Assembly: GCA_005877225.1 (NCBI GenBank)
Contig: VBPK01000046.1
Location: 14,361-21,392, forward strand
Length of the DNA: 7,032 bases
Direction: 5' to 3'
Origin: Nitrososphaerota archaeon
GTDB lineage: Archaea; Thermoproteota; Nitrososphaeria; Nitrososphaerales; Gagatemarchaeaceae
Below, in pieces: positions 1-5,367 of this stretch. Position numbers and translations under genes: made by a program. Below the pieces are notes generated by a model. That model searched no databases. It was not told the origin of the DNA and worked only from the letters and a program-made list of their open reading frames with translations. How positions within the stretch are numbered: position 1 is the first letter of the stretch; every line of letters starts with the position of its first letter.

Positions 1-453
1 TTGAGAGATGCAGATGCACCCCGGCTCAGCCAGCGACTCTAGTCTCGAGGCGACATTCACGGCGTCCCCGTAGACGTCTCCCCTCGAGTGGACGACGTCT
101 CCGACGTGTATACCGATGCGCAGCAAGATTCTTCCCTCGGGTTTGAGGGTGGAGTTCAATTCACGCATGGAATTCTGGACCTCATTGGCGCACTCCACGG
201 CCTCTAGGGCGCTCGCGAACTCGACGAGGAAGGAGTCTCCAATCGTCTTGACCTCTCTCCCATTATGCTTTCGGAAGATAGGCCGAAGCAGCCTTTCGTG
301 GTCCTGAAGAAGCTTCAGCGCGAGGGCCTCATTCTTCTGCGTCAGTGATGTATAACCGACCACATCGGTGAACATTATTGCGGAGAGTCTCCTTTCACCT
401 CCCTTCGTCTTGCCGTGAAGAATCCTGTGAGCCGGGCGTTGCTTGGTTCCCAA
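1..453 (-). CDS. Class III adenylate/guanylate cyclase, N-terminal part (cut by the left edge)
   Basis: This encodes the catalytic domain of a class III nucleotidyl cyclase, which makes cAMP (or cGMP) from the NTP with two metal ions. 151 residues are visible; the C-terminus lies outside the window. Counting from the chosen TTG start, the core begins at about residue 21 with ERRLSAIMFTDVVGYTSL. It contains metal-binding Asp30 and Asp73 (IGDSFLVEF), purine-selecting Lys69 and Asp130, and the transition-state pair Asn133/Arg137 in NVASRLE. The Lys/Asp pair points to ATP rather than GTP. The domain sits at the extreme N-terminus, an arrangement often followed by AAA/TPR or other regulatory modules, but none can be seen here. 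The TTG at 453 was chosen because GGGAG lies about 7 nt upstream and a TTAAAT box is centred about 43 nt upstream. The ATG at 375 would delete conserved residues. The frame stays open to a stop near 576, so the start is uncertain. Family assignment is firm. Confidence 0.9.
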   Translation of the reverse strand, partial: MGTKQRPAHRILHGKTKGGERRLSAIMFTDVVGYTSLTQKNEALALKLLQDHERLLRPIFRKHNGREVKTIGDSFLVEFASALEAVECANEVQNSMRELNSTLKPEGRILLRIGIHVGDVVHSRGDVYGDAVNVASRLESLAEPGCICISQ

Positions 454-493
454 TCTTGGGCTCCCTGTGTTCGCGAATGGCCCGGCGGGTCGA

Positions 494-499
494 TTTAAG
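494..499 (-). promoter_or_regulatory. Possible TATA box for the cyclase gene
   Basis: On the minus strand the sequence reads CTTAAAT. A start site about 27 nt downstream would fall near 469, giving a short leader with GGGAG ahead of the TTG at 453. It is a single weak match, so this is only suggestive. Confidence 0.3.
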
Positions 500-587
500 C
501 TTGCGTGAGACTGAGGGGTGTCTAGAGCAGGTTGATCCGTAGTCGGTATCAAGTGATTCCTTAATACAGAGAACTACTTCACATGAA

Positions 588-593
588 TTATAA
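588..593 (+). promoter_or_regulatory. TATA box (TTATAA) for the metallopeptidase-like gene
   Basis: TTATAA is centred about 27 nt upstream of the TTG at 618, the canonical archaeal TATA-to-start spacing, so the transcript would begin at or next to the start codon (leaderless). The box is palindromic and could also work toward the cyclase on the other strand, although no good minus-strand start lies at the matching distance. Confidence 0.5.
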
Positions 594-617
594 GCATGAA
601 CGGCGTCCTCCTTCTCG

Positions 618-1115
618 TTGAAACGGGCAGAAAGCAGGGAAGCGGCCGACGCCGTGTTCTTCGGACACGACCCTCTAACTTTCCTTCCGCAGGCTGACCT
701 GGACCTGAGCGATTCGAAGTACCTCAACCTTCTCTTACACGCCCTCTCGAGGATTCCCCCAGGAACTCCCCCCATCCGCTCACTTACGAAGGTAAGGCTG
801 AGGAAGAGGGGAAGTCTGGAGGGACTCGTGGGGTTGACCAGGTTCATGATGGCGGATTACAAGGTTGGGGGGGCGGAGGTCGATGGACTCGGAAGGCACA
901 TAGTCACATTCTACACCGGTCTGCTTAGTCGGCTCTCTGACCCTTCCGTTGTGGCCATAATCGCTCACGAACTCGCACACGCATGGCTCAATGAATACGT
1001 GAGGCCGGAGGAGTCCCGAAGAAGGGAGAGGGAGGCCGATATTCTAGCTGAAAGGTGGGGATTTGGGGAAGAGCTCGCGGCTCTGGCAAGCGAAACTGAG
1101 CCTGTGGCTAGTTAG
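618..1115 (+). CDS. Small HExxH zinc-metallopeptidase-like protein
   Basis: The product is 165 residues, with no signal peptide or membrane segment, so probably cytoplasmic. Residues 110-126 read as a hydrophobic helix leading into HELAH (His117, Glu118, His121). The segment EREADILAERWGF follows (Glu139 about 18 residues after the second His), which fits a gluzincin-type third ligand as in M48 or ImmA/IrrE-like proteins. The short spacing and small size match neither family cleanly, so I give only the fold class. The TTG at 618 is the first usable start after an in-frame TGA at 597, and a TATA box sits 27 nt before it. The gene is divergent from the cyclase and convergent with the HxlR gene. 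The substrate is unknown; it might be a regulatory or stress protease. The zinc site is well supported, the exact family is not. Confidence 0.75.
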   Translation: MKRAESREAADAVFFGHDPLTFLPQADLDLSDSKYLNLLLHALSRIPPGTPPIRSLTKVRLRKRGSLEGLVGLTRFMMADYKVGGAEVDGLGRHIVTFYTGLLSRLSDPSVVAIIAHELAHAWLNEYVRPEESRRREREADILAERWGFGEELAALASETEPVAS

Positions 1116-1132
1116 CGGCTTCAGGAATTCGG

Positions 1133-1435
1133 TTACACTAACCCTTCTTTCAGCCTGAGATACAGCAGGACTGGCTCTCCGAGAGTGGCGACCGTCAAGC
1201 CTTTCTCTGTGAGAGAGTACTGCACTCTCGGCGGGCGTGTGTTCAAGATCGACCTCTGTAGGAGCCCCCCATTCTCGAGCAACTTCAGCTTCTGGGACAG
1301 GACTCTCGAACTTATTGGCCTCAGTGTCTTGCGGAGCTCCTCAAACCTGATGGCCTTGAGCGTATACAGTGCTACCAGAATCTCGATACCCCACTTCCCG
1401 AAGATTGCCTTAGTTACGCCTAGGTTCAGCCTCAC
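1133..1435 (-). CDS. HxlR-family winged-helix transcriptional regulator
   Basis: This encodes a compact DNA-binding protein of the HxlR/MarR-like winged-helix class. Diagnostic stretches are FGKWGIEILVALYTLKAIRFEELRKTL (helices 1-2), ISSRVLSQKLKLLENGGLLQR (recognition helix region) and PPRVQYSLTEKG (wing). From the GTG at 1435 the domain is essentially complete at 100 residues, the usual size. The frame continues upstream without a stop to 1555, and that extension is conserved in the duplicated stub near 3668-3755. The ancestral start was therefore probably at 1555, where this copy now has CTG. The gene faces away from the adjacent COAP copy, sharing a promoter region with an inverted repeat, so control of itself and of the divergent gene is likely (inference). 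No effector-binding or redox Cys is visible in the domain. Family call is firm; the start is unsettled. Confidence 0.88.
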   Translation of the reverse strand: MRLNLGVTKAIFGKWGIEILVALYTLKAIRFEELRKTLRPISSRVLSQKLKLLENGGLLQRSILNTRPPRVQYSLTEKGLTVATLGEPVLLYLRLKEGLV

Positions 1436-1555
1436 GGACCGCGATGGGTCTCGGGCGATGCGAAAGTCCGAAATTGCCTGATTGGAGAATTTCGATACAT
1501 CTTCTCTGAACGACCTGAAGCGCTTCTCAAGAGCCTCCCCCCTCGGGCTGCTCAG
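1436..1555 (-). other. N-terminal extension of the HxlR gene with a CTG at the ancestral start
   Basis: The reading frame continues upstream of the GTG at 1435 to a TGA just beyond 1555, encoding a charged stretch that includes EALEKRFRSFREDVSKFSNQ. Module B has the same segment beginning with ATG at 3755. Within the shared codons past the first few residues, the three substitutions I see are all synonymous, which indicates past selection on protein. Copy A has CTG where copy B has ATG. A weak TATA-like GGTATGG on the minus strand (about 1580-1586) lies about 27 nt before 1555 and would fit a leaderless start. Either CTG is used or translation now begins at the GTG at 1435. Confidence 0.6.
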
Positions 1556-1622
1556 AGAAGGTCACCCCTAGAACAAAGTACCATACCAAAAAGACACTAA
1601 GTGATTAAGCAGTCAATTGTCC

Positions 1623-1641
1623 TTATAGAGATTTCCTATAA
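1623..1641. promoter_or_regulatory. Perfect inverted repeat over the COAP promoter, copy A (candidate operator)
   Basis: TTATAG and CTATAA form a perfect 6-bp dyad separated by 7 bases. It overlaps both TATA-like stretches upstream of the ATG at 1660 (TTATAG centred about 34 nt before it, TATAAA about 20 nt before it). The whole 19-bp element is unchanged in module B at 3822-3840. A symmetric site over a promoter next to a divergent winged-helix regulator is a natural operator candidate; binding by the HxlR protein is inference. Confidence 0.5.
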
Positions 1642-1659
1642 ACAGTATCCTGAATACAT

Positions 1660-2573
1660 ATGCATAATACAGTTCCTAAGAGACTGACGCCACAAAATCG
1701 GAAGACATCGATCGCAGCACTTTCAATGCTGACACGGGACCCTTGCCTTCGCAGGGAGGAGAGCTGGATGCGACCGTGCTCGCGGTCAGCACTACGTACG
1801 CTCAGGCAGACGTCCTCCTCTCCGTTACGACCGGGTTCGACCAGACGGCCAAAAGCGAGGCGGCCGTTGCTGATGTGACGTTGCTCCCGGGAACATCCAA
1901 TCAGATAACCGCCGACTTCGTCCGCTCTGAAGCGGTTGCCACGAGCAGTGGGGTCTCTGGTAGCAGCGAATTGGTGAACCTACAGGTTACCGGTCAGACC
2001 ATCACTGTTTCTGGTCAGCCAAACCAGTCGTTCACTATCCCAGGAGTTCTAACCCTCGTGATCAACGAGCAGATAGTTTCGTCCGGCGGAGGAACGAACT
2101 CGATAACCGTGAACGCCCTCGACCTAACGACTATCAGCGGAATTCGGGTAATCGTCTCCAGCGCCCACAGCGACATAACCTGCGTGACACCCCCGCCCCC
2201 CGTACAGAAGAACTTCATGACTGGTGGAGGCTTCATAGTGGTAAATGGCTACCACGCGAACTTCGGCTTCGTTGCTGGCTTCAAACCAGGGCGCACAACT
2301 CCTAGCGGTCAACTCACCTACCTCGACCACGGTGCGGGAATGAAGGTGAAAGGTGATGTGACTTCCTACTCCGGGTCTGGCAACACCAGGACCTTCGGGG
2401 GGCCAGCTGAGATCAACGGCGCTCCTGGATACACATTCTCCGTCACTGCGACTGATAACGGCGAACCGGGAAAAGGCTCGGACTACTTCAGCATAACGCT
2501 GTCGAACCCCAGCGGCTTCCACTACCACGCCGAGAACTATCTGGGCGGCGGCAACATCAAGCTGCACGCGTAA
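1660..2573 (+). pseudogene. COAP/post-COAP-1 protein gene, copy A, frameshifted and lacking its signal peptide
   Basis: The first ~20 codons from the ATG match copy B (MHNTVPKRLTPQ versus MHNSVPKRLTPQ). A net deletion of 145 bases then removes the hydrophobic signal segment and the first strand of the COAP domain and shifts the frame. From about 1722 the correct frame resumes (ADTGPLPSQGGELDA...) and stays open to the stop at 2573. That part holds most of the COAP domain (QITADF, INEQ, ITVNALDL) and a complete post-COAP-1 domain (FMTGGGFIVVNG, ANFGF, DNGEPGKGSDYFSITL, GGGNIKLH). A proline tract (TPPPPPVQ) joins the domains where copy B has a Thr-rich linker. The first of two conserved Cys is lost (ATSSGVSG). 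A start at the TTG at 1743 would give a signal-less cytoplasmic product. The long intact frame means decay is recent, or that the copy is kept as a silent donor. Confidence 0.78.
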
Positions 2574-2599
2574 CAGCTCTAGGCCGCCACCCTCCCTAC

Positions 2600-2631
2600 T
2601 TTTTCTTCATTCGACGAGAAGGCAAGCCTTC
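2600..2631. terminator. T-tract plus hairpin between convergent genes, copy A
   Basis: A pyrimidine stretch with TTTTT at 2600-2604 follows the COAP stop. It is followed by the stem GAAGGC/GCCTTC at 2618-2631, with weaker flanking pairing. The same arrangement occurs in copy B with different stem bases. It lies between the convergent COAP and small genes, so it probably ends one or both transcripts. Confidence 0.45.
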
Positions 2632-2656
2632 CCGACTTGTCAGAGCAAGAGTTTTC

Positions 2657-2697
2657 GGGCAGCCTCAATTCAAGCAGAAGTTCGGATGAATCAGATT
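2657..2697. repeat. Conserved 41-bp noncoding block, copy A
   Basis: This block begins GGGCAGCCTCAATTCAA and ends GAATCAGATT. It matches 5094-5134 at equal length with only a handful of changes. It lies 3' of both convergent genes here, since the small-gene frame ends at 2727, so coding constraint does not explain its conservation. Confidence 0.5.
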
Positions 2698-2726
2698 ACT
2701 CTTAGGGTCTGATCTTCGACTGATTT

Positions 2727-2922
2727 TCAAGTCTTGAGCCGAGCGAGAAGCGCCTGAAAAATCTCTTCGTAGGTGGGACCGTAGGCCCTCTTCAGCCTCT
2801 CGATCAGCCCGTCGATCTTTGGGTCCCATGAGTAGTTGCTGCTCGGGAGTCTGCAATGGCGCTCGTAGGCTCCACATCTCCTCCGACTCCTTAGTGGTTT
2901 CCTCACAGGATCTTGCTGTCAT
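2727..2922 (-). pseudogene. Small unrecognised protein gene, copy A, with a one-base frameshift
   Basis: From the ATG at 2922 the product begins MTARSCEETTKESEEMWSL and continues through TPEQQLLM, closely paralleling the intact copy B gene. At about 2825-2827 there are three C (plus strand) where copy B has two, which throws the frame off. After that base the other frame continues the family sequence (DPKIDGLIERLK, then YEEIFQALLARL) to a TGA at 2727. Without the extra base it would be about 64 residues. Substitutions relative to copy B are largely conservative (D/E, K/R), so both were under protein-level selection until recently. GGAAGGA lies about 8 nt before the ATG. A sequencing error in the C run could also explain the shift. 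No known domain is recognised; the protein looks helical, charged and cytoplasmic. Confidence 0.6.
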
Positions 2923-3062
2923 CGTCGTCTTCCTTCCGTTATCTCTTTCGAAGATAACTATTGCGCATCACCCACCTGGAGGCGGCGCCGACTCTCGGCA
3001 TCCCCCCTACCGGTTAGTCTCAGGCTTGGAGACGCGATTGAAGAACCACGCTCGCCCGAAGG

Positions 3063-3587
3063 GTGACTCGAGAAGAGAATCCAAGGATAAAAGGAGCCAG
3101 AACGGCACCGAAGGCTGAGAGATTGGGCGAGAGCGAGAATGGAATCGACGTTCCCCTTCCACCGCCGCTAATCTTCCTCGGACTCTTCGTCATCGGCTCC
3201 GTCACAGGATACTTCATCCCGATTCCTCTGCTCCCTGGTGGCGCTGCACTGCCGACCGGGATTGTGATTGCCCTGGCCGGAGTCTACCTTTCGCTCGTAT
3301 CCTTTCGAGAGTTTGCGAGAGCAAAGACACCGCCCGATTTCCGCCCGGTCAGGGCGATTGTCTCGGCGGGACCCTACCGCTATACCCGGAACCCGATTTA
3401 CATCTCATTCTCGACTATCTACGCCGGGCTTGGGATCGCGTTCAACTCGCTGGTGACATTCTTGCCGCTGCTAGTTGCCATTGCAGTTGTGGACCGCGTG
3501 ATCGTTCCGCGGGAGGAGAGATACCTGGAGAAGAGATTCGGCGAGGAATACCTTCGCTATAAGGCGAAAGTTCGACGGTGGGTTTAA
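3063..3587 (+). CDS. Isoprenylcysteine carboxyl-methyltransferase-like integral membrane protein
   Basis: The product is up to 174 residues and belongs to the ICMT/PEMT-like family of small membrane methyltransferases. Hydrophobic segments lie at about residues 34-53, 64-82 and 113-146. The SAM-binding signature is present as GPYRYTRNPIY (103-113) followed by EERYLEKRFGEEYLRYKAKVRRW (151-173), the family's usual C-terminal layout. Archaeal and bacterial members are mostly uncharacterised; known relatives methylate lipids, prenylated cysteines or small molecules at the membrane. The GTG at 3063 gives a non-conserved, charged 20-residue lead. A GATAAAAG box at 3086-3093 would instead support a start at the TTG at 3123 (154 residues). 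The gene sits alone between modules A and B, and before module B was inserted it was probably the direct upstream neighbour of the HAD gene. The substrate cannot be told from sequence. Confidence 0.82.
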   Translation: MTREENPRIKGARTAPKAERLGESENGIDVPLPPPLIFLGLFVIGSVTGYFIPIPLLPGGAALPTGIVIALAGVYLSLVSFREFARAKTPPDFRPVRAIVSAGPYRYTRNPIYISFSTIYAGLGIAFNSLVTFLPLLVAIAVVDRVIVPREERYLEKRFGEEYLRYKAKVRRWV

Positions 3588-3611
3588 GCTCCTTCGCAAT
3601 TCCCTCCAAAA

Positions 3612-3755
3612 TCAAACCTCCGTACCTTTTCCGTCTCCGTCAACCGGGCGGTGCAAACATTCGTATACCGAGATTGCCTGATTGGAGAATTTTGATACAT
3701 CTTCTCTGAACGACCTGAAGCGCTTCTCAAGGGCCTCCCCCCTCGAAGTGCTCAT
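3612..3755 (-). pseudogene. 5' stub of the HxlR regulator gene, copy B
   Basis: From the ATG at 3755 the frame encodes MSTSRGEALEKRF and onward, matching the N-terminal extension of the HxlR gene at 1468-1555 for about 29 codons. Homology stops at 3668, exactly beside a 14-bp direct repeat. The frame then runs through unrelated sequence to a TGA at 3612 (47 codons). The winged-helix domain is absent, so no functional regulator can be made. It preserves the ATG that copy A has lost. It was carried along as a passenger when the module was copied. Confidence 0.7.
3654..3667. repeat. 14-bp direct repeat bounding module B, left copy
   Basis: CAAACATTCGTATA is identical to 5446-5459. It ends at the very base where homology between module B and module A begins (3668 matches 1468). 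The bases immediately outside differ between the copies. This is best read as a target-site duplication or an att-type crossover site. Confidence 0.6.
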
Positions 3756-3821
3756 TTCAGGTCAGCCCTGGAACAAAGTACCATAACAAAAGCCACTAAG
3801 TGATAGAACAGTCAATTGTCC

Positions 3822-3840
3822 TTATAGAGATTTCCTATAA
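3822..3840. promoter_or_regulatory. Perfect inverted repeat over the COAP promoter, copy B (candidate operator)
   Basis: The same TTATAG-7-CTATAA dyad as at 1623-1641, unchanged. The left arm sits about 34 nt before the COAP ATG at 3859 and is the more likely TATA element, giving a leader of about 8 nt. Since the HxlR stub in this module cannot make protein, any regulation would come from the full HxlR gene at 1133-1435. Confidence 0.5.
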
Positions 3841-3858
3841 ACAATTTCCTGAATACAT

Positions 3859-5007
3859 ATGCATAATTCAGTTCCTAAAAGACTGACACCTCAGATTCGA
3901 AAGACATCCATTCTAGCAATCGCATTAGCAACATTCGTGATACTAGCGTTCGCTGGAGCAATATTGACACATGCTGACACAACACCAATAACAACGACTA
4001 CGGTAACGTCATTCAGCGGAAGAGCTTTCGTACTCCAAGCTACGGCGCCAATCGTAGGCACAGTGACGTTAGCAGACACAGGCTCTCTGCCTTCTCAGGG
4101 AGGAGAGCTAGACGCATCTTTACTTCAAGCGAATACACCATTAGCTCAAGCAGAAGTCTTATCTGCATTTACAACAGGATTTCACTCGACAGCTCAAAGC
4201 GAAGCATCTGTCGCAAACATCGTATTACTCCCGGGAAATCCCAATCAAATAACTGCTGACTTCATCAGGGCTGACACTACTGCTACATGCAATAGAGTCT
4301 CTGGTAGTAGCGAGTTAGTAAACCTAAAGGTTGGCAGTCAGACTATCGTTGTCGCTGGTACGCCCAATCAGACAGTCATCATTCCAGGAGTTCTGACTCT
4401 TGTAATCAACGAACAGACAAGTTCATCTAGTGGAGGAACAAACTCGATAACTGTAAATGCTATCGACCTTACGACTATCGATGGCATTCGAATAATCATC
4501 TCTAGCGCTTCTAGTGACGTAACATGCGTGACAACTACAGCTACAACAGCTACAGCTACAGTTACAGTTACAACTACAGTCACAACTACAACTACAGCTT
4601 CACAGACGCAGACCACAACTTCACAGCCGGTAGACTTCATGACTGGTGGAGGCTTCATAATCGTGAATGGCGCCCATGCAAACTTTGGATTCAACGCAGG
4701 CTACAAGCCAGGTAAGACAACTGTTAGCGGTCAGCTCACCTACATCGACCACGGAACGGGAATGAAAGCAAAGGCGACGAGCATCGACAGGTACTACAAC
4801 CCTAACGGTAGTACGGGAACCACGAGAACCTTCTCGGGGCAGGCGGAAGTAAACGGCGTCTCCGGATATTCCTTCACGGTCACGGTGACAGACAACGGAG
4901 AACCTGGAAAGGGCAACGATTACTTCAGCATAACACTGACGGGCCCCAACTTCTACTACCATCAAGGTGGCACTCTGGGCGGCGGCAACATCGAGCTTCA
5001 CAAGTAG
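3859..5007 (+). CDS. Secreted choice-of-anchor P (COAP) protein with post-COAP-1 domain
   Basis: The intact 382-residue product is an exported surface protein. Residues 1-39 form a signal peptide: a basic start, a hydrophobic core at about 18-37, and THA before Asp40. Residues ~52-224 form the COAP domain, with TGSLPSQGGELDASLL, SEASVAN, QITADFI, VINEQ and ITVNAIDL, and Cys144 and Cys223 as a likely disulfide. Residues ~225-257 are a Thr-rich, probably O-glycosylated linker. Residues ~259-382 form a post-COAP-1 domain (DFMTGGGFIIVNG, ANFGFNAGYKPG, TDNGEPGKGNDYFSITL, GGGNIELHK). There is no C-terminal membrane anchor, so attachment must be non-covalent or via partners, or the protein is released. 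The molecular role of these domains is not established. The ATG at 3859 is the only sensible start. The first two thirds use visibly AT-richer codons than copy A or the neighbouring genes. Confidence 0.88.
   Translation: MHNSVPKRLTPQIRKTSILAIALATFVILAFAGAILTHADTTPITTTTVTSFSGRAFVLQATAPIVGTVTLADTGSLPSQGGELDASLLQANTPLAQAEVLSAFTTGFHSTAQSEASVANIVLLPGNPNQITADFIRADTTATCNRVSGSSELVNLKVGSQTIVVAGTPNQTVIIPGVLTLVINEQTSSSSGGTNSITVNAIDLTTIDGIRIIISSASSDVTCVTTTATTATATVTVTTTVTTTTTASQTQTTTSQPVDFMTGGGFIIVNGAHANFGFNAGYKPGKTTVSGQLTYIDHGTGMKAKATSIDRYYNPNGSTGTTRTFSGQAEVNGVSGYSFTVTVTDNGEPGKGNDYFSITLTGPNFYYHQGGTLGGGNIELHK
4531..4600 (+). repeat. ACA-rich hexamer tract encoding the Thr-rich linker
   Basis: Imperfect units of the types ACAGCT, ACAGTT and ACAACT are tandemly arranged and encode Thr/Ala/Val alternation at residues 225-247. 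Copy A has only a short proline tract at this place, so the array expanded in B or was lost in A. Such low-complexity DNA can change unit number by slippage, altering linker length in frame. Confidence 0.65.
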
Positions 5008-5035
5008 GAGCTCCTCGGGCTGCCACCCTTCCTAC

Positions 5036-5077
5036 TTTTTCTTCATTCACCGAAAAAGGGCAACCCTTCACTCGGTG
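5036..5077. terminator. T-tract plus two-part hairpin between convergent genes, copy B
   Basis: TTTTT at 5036-5040 is followed by an outer stem CACCGA/TCGGTG (5048-5053 with 5072-5077) and an inner stem AAGGG/CCCTT (5056-5060 with 5064-5068) around a CAA loop. The stem bases differ from copy A but pairing is kept. It lies between the COAP stop and the end of the opposing small gene and probably serves as their terminator. Confidence 0.5.
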
Positions 5078-5093
5078 TCAGAGTCGGGAACTT

Positions 5094-5134
5094 GGGCAGC
5101 CTCAATTCAACGAGATGTTCAGGTGAATCAGATT
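5094..5134. repeat. Conserved 41-bp block, copy B
   Basis: Counterpart of 2657-2697, the same length with few changes. In this copy it overlaps the last codon and stop of the small gene at 5128, whereas in copy A it lies beyond the stop. Conservation therefore seems to act on the DNA or RNA rather than on protein. Confidence 0.5.
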
Positions 5135-5355
5135 CCACTTGGAGTTGGATGCTCGACTGACTGAGTCCCGAGTCGCACGAGCAACGCCTGGAAGGTTTCG
5201 TCGTAGGCGGGACCGCAGGTCGTCTTGAGCTTATCGATCAACCCATCGATCTTTGGGTCCATGACCAGTTGCTCTTCAGGGGTGTGAAGAGTCTCTCGTA
5301 ACCTCCACACCTGCTCCAACTGCTTGCTAACTTCCTCGCAGGAGCCTGCCTGCAT
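5128..5355 (-). CDS. Small unrecognised protein, copy B (intact)
   Basis: The product is 75 residues beginning MQAGSCEEVSKQLEQVWRL, with TPEEQLVMDPKIDGLIDKLK in the middle and YDETFQALLVRLGTQ near the end. It looks like two or three amphipathic helices, charged, without signal or membrane segments; Cys6 and Cys47 are present, but only the first is kept in copy A. I recognise no domain. The ATG at 5355 was chosen because AAAGGAGG lies 4 nt upstream and because homology with copy A begins exactly there; a longer TTG-started frame to 5448 has no such support. The gene is convergent with the COAP gene and was duplicated with it, so a linked role (chaperone, regulator or export helper of the surface protein) is possible but is inference. 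It has 10-12 more residues at the C-terminus than copy A would encode. Confidence 0.62.
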   Translation of the reverse strand: MQAGSCEEVSKQLEQVWRLRETLHTPEEQLVMDPKIDGLIDKLKTTCGPAYDETFQALLVRLGTQSVEHPTPSGI

Positions 5356-5359
5356 CGTC

Positions 5360-5367
5360 CTCCTTTG
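5360..5367 (-). promoter_or_regulatory. Strong Shine-Dalgarno for the small protein gene
   Basis: AAAGGAGG sits 4 nt before the ATG at 5355 on the minus strand. It is the clearest ribosome-binding site in the window and decides this start. Other genes here appear leaderless or nearly so. Confidence 0.6.

Larger units (their letters stand above)
1468..2963. repeat. Duplicated module, copy A
   Basis: This segment is homologous to 3668-5390 over its whole length, in the same orientation. Content in order: 5' end of HxlR, divergent promoter region, COAP gene, hairpin/T-tract, small minus-strand gene and its upstream region. The first ~250 bases are nearly identical at a constant offset of 2200 then 2199. 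The coding parts are clearly related but have many synonymous changes. Copy A differs by a net 145-bp deletion in the COAP leader, by lacking a Thr-rich linker, and by a one-base insertion in the small gene. Confidence 0.88.

Noticed and set aside
395..847. Long minus-strand open frame over the start of the cyclase and metallopeptidase genes
   Set aside because: Arg/Ser-rich with no family resemblance, and it overlaps two recognisable genes in other frames.
2124..2567. Minus-strand open frame opposite COAP copy A
   Set aside because: A shadow of the post-COAP-1 coding strand; its equivalent in copy B (4621-5001) tracks the sense codons rather than conserving its own protein.
2819..3118. Plus-strand open frame across the small-gene region into the methyltransferase lead
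   Set aside because: It has no homology, overlaps the small gene on the other strand, and its equivalent is not open in copy B.
4531..4600. Hexamer tract considered as a CRISPR-like or VNTR array
   Set aside because: The units are six bases, degenerate, in frame, and encode a Thr-rich linker, with no repeat-spacer alternation.
4368..4694. Minus-strand frame with a Val-rich stretch that looks like a membrane segment
   Set aside because: It is the complement of the Thr-codon (ACA/ACT) hexamer tract, so the hydrophobic run is an artefact.
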